Assembly: GCA_019752335.1 (NCBI GenBank)
Contig: JAIEMJ010000013.1
Span: forward strand, 1-64,000
DNA length: 64,000 nt
Direction: 5' to 3'
Source of the DNA: Bryobacteraceae bacterium
GTDB taxonomy: Bacteria; Acidobacteriota; Terriglobia; Bryobacterales; Bryobacteraceae
Shown here: positions 60,203-64,000 of the stretch, one piece after another
How positions within the stretch are numbered: the stretch's first letter is position 1
Layout of the letters: every line of letters starts with the position of its first letter
Translations under genes and position numbers: made by a program
Notes under the pieces: model-generated
Databases searched by the model: none
What the model was told of the DNA's origin: nothing
What the model saw: the letters and a program-made list of their open reading frames with translations, nothing else

Positions 60203-61042
60203 TTACTCGCGCGCGGAGAGCCAACTCTGCAAGAGCGTCGCCGCGCCGATGATACCGCCGCCGATCATGGCCAAGGTGGACGGCTGCTCGCCGTGGAACA
60301 GGTAAGTCCACACGGGATTCAAGGCGGGCTCCAGCAGGATGAGAACGCTGGCTTCAAAAGCGGGCACGCGGGCGAGTCCGCGGTTGAGTAAGTAGTAGCT
60401 CAAGCCGATCTGAAAAACGCCCAGATAGAGCAGCACCGCGACGTCGGCCCCAGTGAACGCCGGAATGGGGAGGGCGGGCGCAAAGGCAAAGAGCCCGGCG
60501 AGGAGGTTGCCCATGGCGGCCGTCGCGTTGCCGGCCACGATGCCGCCCCGATTCAGCCAACGCAGGCCGGCCACCGTGAGCGCCCAGGTGAAGCCGCTGG
60601 CGGCGCCGCAGAGGTTGCCGAGCCAGGGGTTCGGCGCGGTGAGCACCGTCGGCTCCCGTCCTACGAAGAACAACGTCATGCCCATGGCAATCGCCATGGG
60701 ACCCAGCAAGTCCCGCGGCCGCCAGCGCTCGCCCAACCACCACGGCGCAATGAACAGCAGGTAAAGCGGTGCGGTGGCCTGGAGGAAGATCGCGTTTGCC
60801 GACGTGGTCAGCTTGGTTGCGAGTACGAAGCTGACCAGGGTGAGAGCATAAGCCACGCCGACAGGGACCATCCGCCATGTCCAGCCCTGCCGGGCGGCAG
60901 GCAGCAGAGCCAGCAGCACGGCGCCAGCCACCAGCGAACGGTAGGAAGCCAATTGCCAAGCATTGAGCTGTGCCGCTTTGATGACGGCTCCGCCGGTGGA
61001 GAAGAGAAAGGCCGCGGCGAGGATGGCGAGTCGGGCCGGCAT
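60203..61042 (-). CDS. EamA/DMT-superfamily transporter
   Basis: A 279-residue protein with ten hydrophobic helices in two homologous EamA halves (opening LAILAAAFLFSTGGAVIKAAQ; second half LLAGLFAFAPALPIP onward, ending with VLILLEPALNPVWTYLFHGE). The L-E-P motif of DMT exporters is present. It probably exports a metabolite or amino acid; substrate unknown. TACACT lies 7 bp before the ATG with no clear Shine-Dalgarno. Confidence 0.9.
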   Translation of the reverse strand: MPARLAILAAAFLFSTGGAVIKAAQLNAWQLASYRSLVAGAVLLALLPAARQGWTWRMVPVGVAYALTLVSFVLATKLTTSANAIFLQATAPLYLLFIAPWWLGERWRPRDLLGPMAIAMGMTLFFVGREPTVLTAPNPWLGNLCGAASGFTWALTVAGLRWLNRGGIVAGNATAAMGNLLAGLFAFAPALPIPAFTGADVAVLLYLGVFQIGLSYYLLNRGLARVPAFEASVLILLEPALNPVWTYLFHGEQPSTLAMIGGGIIGAATLLQSWLSARE

Positions 61043-61086
61043 TCGTGCCAGTGTAGCAAGCTCGACGTTCTGATAAAGTCTTGTGG

Positions 61087-62013
61087 ATGAAACTCGCCAC
61101 CCTGCTTTCCCTACTTGCCTGCCTCGTCTGGTCCGCCGAACGCGGCGAGGAGATCCGGCTTTGGCCCAATGGCGCGCCGGGCTCCGAGGGCGTGACGAAG
61201 GCCGAGGTGTCGACGCCGGCGAAAGCCGCCAAGTACGCCAAGCTTCCCGGCGCTTTCACGGAAACGCATTACCCCTCGGTCTACGTGTTCCTGCCTCCTC
61301 AGGGCAAGGCGACGGGCGCGGCCATGATCGTCGCGCCGGGCGGCGGTCATCGGCAGTTGGTGATCGAGAAAGAGGGTTGGGAGTTCGCGGACTGGCTGAA
61401 CGAACGCGGCATTGCGGCTTTTGTCCTGAAGTACCGGTTGGCCCGGATTCCTGGCTCCACGTACACGCTGCCGAAGGAGGTGCACGCCGACGCCGCGCGA
61501 GCGATTCGACTGGTGCGCAGTCGCGCCGCCGAATTTGGCGTTGACCCGAACCGCATTGGCAGCGTGGGTTTCTCGGCGGGCGGCGAGGTGGGTGGCATGA
61601 TCGGCGTGAAGTACGACGCCGGGTCAGCCACCGCGCCGGACCCGATCGAGCGCGTGAGTTCCCGCCCCGACTTCAACATCCTCGTCTATCCGTACTACCG
61701 GCCGGGCTCAGCGCCCGCCCGCACGGCCACCGCGCTTGAGCCGATCGCCGCCAACGCCGATTTTCCGATTCGCGCCGACGCGCCGCCCGTCTTCATGGTC
61801 TGCACCACGGACGACCCCTCCCACGTCGTGCCCACCGTCAAGTTCTACCTGGAGTTGCTCGAGCGGAAGATCCCCGCCGAGATGCATATCTATGAGTACG
61901 GCGAACATGGCTTTGGCCTGCGGCAAACCAAAAAGCCGGGGGCACCGGTGGAGAGCTGGCCCGCGCGGCTTTCGGAATGGCTCGCCTTCCGAGGTATTTC
62001 TCCCGGCCGCTAA
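61087..62013 (+). CDS. Secreted alpha/beta hydrolase (esterase-like)
   Basis: A 308-residue exported hydrolase (signal peptide MKLATLLSLLACLVWSAE). The oxyanion-hole region reads MIVAPGGGHRQL, the nucleophile Ser lies in GSVGFSAGGEVGG (GxSxGG), and His in YGEHGFGLRQ with an Asp near VCTTDDPSH. The pattern resembles carbohydrate acetyl-esterases (BD-FAE/acetylxylan type), so deacetylation of polysaccharides is plausible. The frame begins six bases earlier at TTG 61081, but ATG 61087 gives a proper signal peptide. Confidence 0.87.
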   Translation: MKLATLLSLLACLVWSAERGEEIRLWPNGAPGSEGVTKAEVSTPAKAAKYAKLPGAFTETHYPSVYVFLPPQGKATGAAMIVAPGGGHRQLVIEKEGWEFADWLNERGIAAFVLKYRLARIPGSTYTLPKEVHADAARAIRLVRSRAAEFGVDPNRIGSVGFSAGGEVGGMIGVKYDAGSATAPDPIERVSSRPDFNILVYPYYRPGSAPARTATALEPIAANADFPIRADAPPVFMVCTTDDPSHVVPTVKFYLELLERKIPAEMHIYEYGEHGFGLRQTKKPGAPVESWPARLSEWLAFRGISPGR

Positions 62014-62026
62014 TCGGCGTGGCGGA

Positions 62027-62740
62027 TTAGACGAAGGGAAACTTGGCGGGCCCCTTCAGACGCGCCGGGTCCACTAACTCCACCCGCGGACCCATATAGA
62101 CATACACCAGGCCCCGCCGAGCCTGCTCGCTGGTGTTCGCTTCGCTCCGATGCACCGTCAGGCTATGATGCAGCACGACGCTGCCGCGCGTGATCTCGGC
62201 GGCGTATTCAGGGAGCGCGTCGACGCTCGCCGTGGGCACCATTCCCAGGGAGTTGCCCACCACCTGCGACGCCGTGTGCGGCAACAGTCCCAGGCGGTGG
62301 GAGCCGACGGAGAAGCGCACACAGCCGTTGGCCACGGTGGAGTGGTCCAAGGCGATCCACGCGCTCAAAAGGTCATAGGGAGCGAAAGGCCAGTACGGCA
62401 TGTCCTGATGACGCGGCACCGCCGAGCCCACCAGCGCCGGCTTCGCGAAGACCTGGCTGCCGTAGAGGCGCAAAGGCTCGCCAAGGATCTCCCGGACGAT
62501 GCCGGTGAGCGCGGGGTGGCCGGCGAACTCCAGAAACAATGGCTGGTACTGGTGCAACCGGAACGCATTGCGCAGCCGCGCGGAGCCGGGCTCCAGTACG
62601 ATATCGCGCTCGGGGACGTAGTCCACCTCACGGCGGAGCACGCGGTCCACCTCGTCGGACACGGGCGCAATCTCCGCCTCGTTGAAGAGGCCTGGCAGCA
62701 CGACGAAGCCATCGCGCCAAAAGCGCTCCGCCACGGTCAT
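62027..62740 (-). CDS. Phytanoyl-CoA dioxygenase (PhyH) family protein
   Basis: A 237-residue Fe(II)/2-oxoglutarate oxygenase of the PhyH family, starting MTVAERFWRDGFVVLPGLFN. Iron ligands are visible as H-x-D in VPRHQDMPYWP and a distal His in VVLHHSLTVHRSEAN; the 2-oxoglutarate Arg is in the following segment. Substrate unknown. ATG 62740 follows the stop of the small membrane protein gene by 1 bp, so the two are co-transcribed. It converges with the hydrolase gene 14 bp away. Confidence 0.88.
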   Translation of the reverse strand: MTVAERFWRDGFVVLPGLFNEAEIAPVSDEVDRVLRREVDYVPERDIVLEPGSARLRNAFRLHQYQPLFLEFAGHPALTGIVREILGEPLRLYGSQVFAKPALVGSAVPRHQDMPYWPFAPYDLLSAWIALDHSTVANGCVRFSVGSHRLGLLPHTASQVVGNSLGMVPTASVDALPEYAAEITRGSVVLHHSLTVHRSEANTSEQARRGLVYVYMGPRVELVDPARLKGPAKFPFV

Positions 62741-62741
62741 C

Positions 62742-62939
62742 CTACGCGGTCCGGCCACCCAGCACGCGCACCGGCAGGGTGAGAATCGCGCGCAGCAATT
62801 CGAACACGCCGCCCACCGCAATGCCCACTAGGCGGAATGGCAGCGTGAGCAGCCACACCAACGGATACAGCAGCAATGCCAGGAAGGCTAGGGGCCAACA
62901 GACCACGAGCAACAGGCACCAAAGCAGGAATTTGATCAT
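62742..62939 (-). CDS. Small hydrophobic membrane protein
   Basis: A 65-residue protein with two hydrophobic segments (FLLWCLLLVVCWPLAFLALL and LTLPFRLVGIAVGGVFELL). No motif is seen. It lies directly upstream of the PhyH gene and has an AGAGAC stretch (on the minus strand) before its ATG. Function unknown. Confidence 0.6.
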   Translation of the reverse strand: MIKFLLWCLLLVVCWPLAFLALLLYPLVWLLTLPFRLVGIAVGGVFELLRAILTLPVRVLGGRTA

Positions 62940-62971
62940 CTTAGTCTCTCCATCCAGGTCCTACGCAAAGG

Positions 62972-63655
62972 CTAAGGTAGAAGTTCCCTGACGTCCGGCC
63001 CGGTCGCGACAATCGCCCGGTGCGCCAGCCCGAGAAAAAGCCCATGCTCGACGATGCCGGGGATCGCGGCTAACTCGCGCCCCAGGCCCTCCGGATCCGG
63101 GATCGCTCCGGCGTGGCAATCGAGAATTTCGTTGTCCTGGTCCGTGCGATAGACGGCCCCGTCGCGCGTCAAGCGCAGCTTTGGATTGAGCTCTAACGCG
63201 CTCAGCCGGCGCTCGACAAAAGCGCGCGCGAAGGGCACGACCTCCACCGGCAGTGGAAAAGCGCCGAGTTGGGCGACGAGCTTCGAGGAGTCCGCGATGA
63301 TGATGACGGTGTCGCTGGCCGCGGCGACAATCTTCTCGCGCAGCAGTGCCCCGCCCCCGCCTTTGATGAGGGCGAGGCCCGGGCCGATCTCATCGGCGCC
63401 GTCGATGGTGAGGTCGACGCGGGCGACGTCGTTGAGCTCGATCAGGGGGAGTCCGACTTCGGCCGCGAGCGCCGCGGTAAGAAACGAGGTCGGCACGCCG
63501 CGCACGTGCCAGCCCTTCTGGCGGACCAATTCCCCCAGCAGCCGTACCGCAATATTGGCCGTCGAGCCGCTGCCCAGGCCCAGCGTCATGCCGTCGCGGA
63601 CAAACTCGACGGCCCGCGCCGCCGCACGTTCTTTCTCGGTTAACTTCTCTGTCAA
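62972..63655 (-). CDS. rpiA: Ribose-5-phosphate isomerase A
   Basis: About 227 residues. Signatures: LGLGSGSTANIAVRLL, DLTIDGADEIGPGLALIKGGGGALLREK (catalytic region) and later IPDPEGLGRELAAIPGIVEHGLFLG. It interconverts ribose 5-phosphate and ribulose 5-phosphate in the pentose phosphate pathway. I place the start at TTG 63655, which overlaps the upstream stop as TTGA and has GGAGG about 9 bp upstream, giving the normal family length. The longer frame to 63709 would overlap the upstream gene by 58 bp. Confidence 0.93.
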   Translation of the reverse strand: MTEKLTEKERAAARAVEFVRDGMTLGLGSGSTANIAVRLLGELVRQKGWHVRGVPTSFLTAALAAEVGLPLIELNDVARVDLTIDGADEIGPGLALIKGGGGALLREKIVAAASDTVIIIADSSKLVAQLGAFPLPVEVVPFARAFVERRLSALELNPKLRLTRDGAVYRTDQDNEILDCHAGAIPDPEGLGRELAAIPGIVEHGLFLGLAHRAIVATGPDVRELLP

Positions 63656-64000
63656 CTCCGCATCCTCCGCGGCATCGTGATCGTCTGCCATTCGCCGCCG
63701 CGGATGCACTTGGCGAGGTAGATCATCTGGCCGATATGCTGCGCCGTATGGGTGACGGTCCGCTCAATGGCCTCAATCACGGAATGCGGCTCCGCGCGGA
63801 TGTAGACGGTCCTGAGGAGGTCGGCCTCAGTGAGCTCCGCCAGGGACTGGTCTAGGCAGGCGAAGCCCCGCTCCCAAATGGCCATCAGTTCCGCGCGCGA
63901 CCGTGCCGAAGCCTCGAACTCGCCATCGCGATCCCGGTCCGGCTTCTCGCCGTCGGAGGTGAGGAAATCCGTCCAGCGGGAGGTCAGATTGCCGCCGACG
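63652..64000 (-). CDS. DUF1572/DinB-like protein, partial at right edge
   Basis: The C-terminal 115 residues of a protein whose start lies beyond the window: VGGNLTSRWTDFLTSDGEKP, RDRDGEFEASARSR, then TVTHTAQHIGQMIYLAKCIRG. The His in THTAQHIGQ matches the metal-binding pattern of DinB-like four-helix proteins. Function unknown; possibly a thiol transferase-like enzyme. It is coupled to rpiA by a 4-bp overlap. Confidence 0.82.
   Translation of the reverse strand, partial: VGGNLTSRWTDFLTSDGEKPDRDRDGEFEASARSRAELMAIWERGFACLDQSLAELTEADLLRTVYIRAEPHSVIEAIERTVTHTAQHIGQMIYLAKCIRGGEWQTITMPRRMRS

Overview
The window looks like a chromosomal stretch of an Acidobacteriota genome, probably of the Solibacter/Bryobacter type. 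Clues are the high GC content, a large TonB-dependent receptor with an N-terminal carboxypeptidase-regulatory-like domain, DUF4159, a cytochrome c/copper monooxygenase partnered by a redoxin, many secreted or membrane peptidases (M1, M14, M16, M24, S9), AtuA-type catabolism, and an uncharacterised short protein family with an N-A-x-K-H-G-L signature. The taxonomic call is inference from gene content; there is no rRNA here.

Layout. 1-5.7 kb: a FecR-like protein cut by the left edge, a catalytic/non-catalytic M16 peptidase pair, a Phd/VapC toxin-antitoxin module and a PfkB sugar kinase. 5.7-8.8 kb: tRNA-Glu followed by a lower-GC island bounded by a second copy of the tRNA 3' end; it carries a 13-unit Sel1-repeat protein and small unknown ORFs. 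8.8-13.1 kb: a translationally coupled M24 peptidase, CHASE2 histidine kinase and NtrC-like regulator. 13.3-19.0 kb: cytochrome/copper monooxygenase, redoxin, DUF4159 protein and TonB receptor. 19.1-25.3 kb: S9 peptidase, truA, TPR protein, uvrC, Gfo/Idh oxidoreductase. 25.3-31.9 kb: an RNA-repair operon, rtcB, rtcA (frameshifted in this sequence), hen1, pnkp, behind three perfect hairpins. 32-34.2 kb: repeat-flanked orphan gene, membrane protein, second toxin-antitoxin pair. 34.3-38.7 kb: tldD, tldE, anchored protein, DUF167, queG. 38.8-41.3 kb: two-repeat secreted protein; DAHP synthase behind what reads as a complete aromatic-amino-acid attenuator with a 31-residue leader peptide; then a structured non-coding segment. 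41.3-48.7 kb: ABC ATPase, ABC permease fused to an M1 aminopeptidase, histidine kinase, REC-XRE regulator, Mrp ATPase. 48.6-52.7 kb: acyl-CoA carboxyltransferase, AtuA, AtuA-like and enoyl-CoA hydratase operon. 52.7-56.2 kb: AI-2E-type exporter, a decayed antitoxin beside an intact antitoxin/VapC pair, and a lower-GC NhaA antiporter. 56.2-64 kb: M14 carboxypeptidase, sugar isomerase, secreted protein, EamA transporter, alpha/beta hydrolase, PhyH dioxygenase, rpiA and a DUF1572/DinB protein cut by the right edge.

Three signals stand out. First, the RNA-repair operon combines the 3'-phosphate ligase route (RtcB/RtcA) with the kinase-phosphatase-ligase plus terminal-methylation route (Pnkp/Hen1). 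Second, the region upstream of DAHP synthase has promoter, leader peptide rich in Tyr/Phe/Trp, alternative pairings and terminator, all consistent with ribosome-mediated attenuation. Third, at least fifteen genes have a -10-like hexamer ending only 6-9 nt before the start codon, which suggests widespread leaderless transcription. All readings were made by eye from the sequence; no database search was run.
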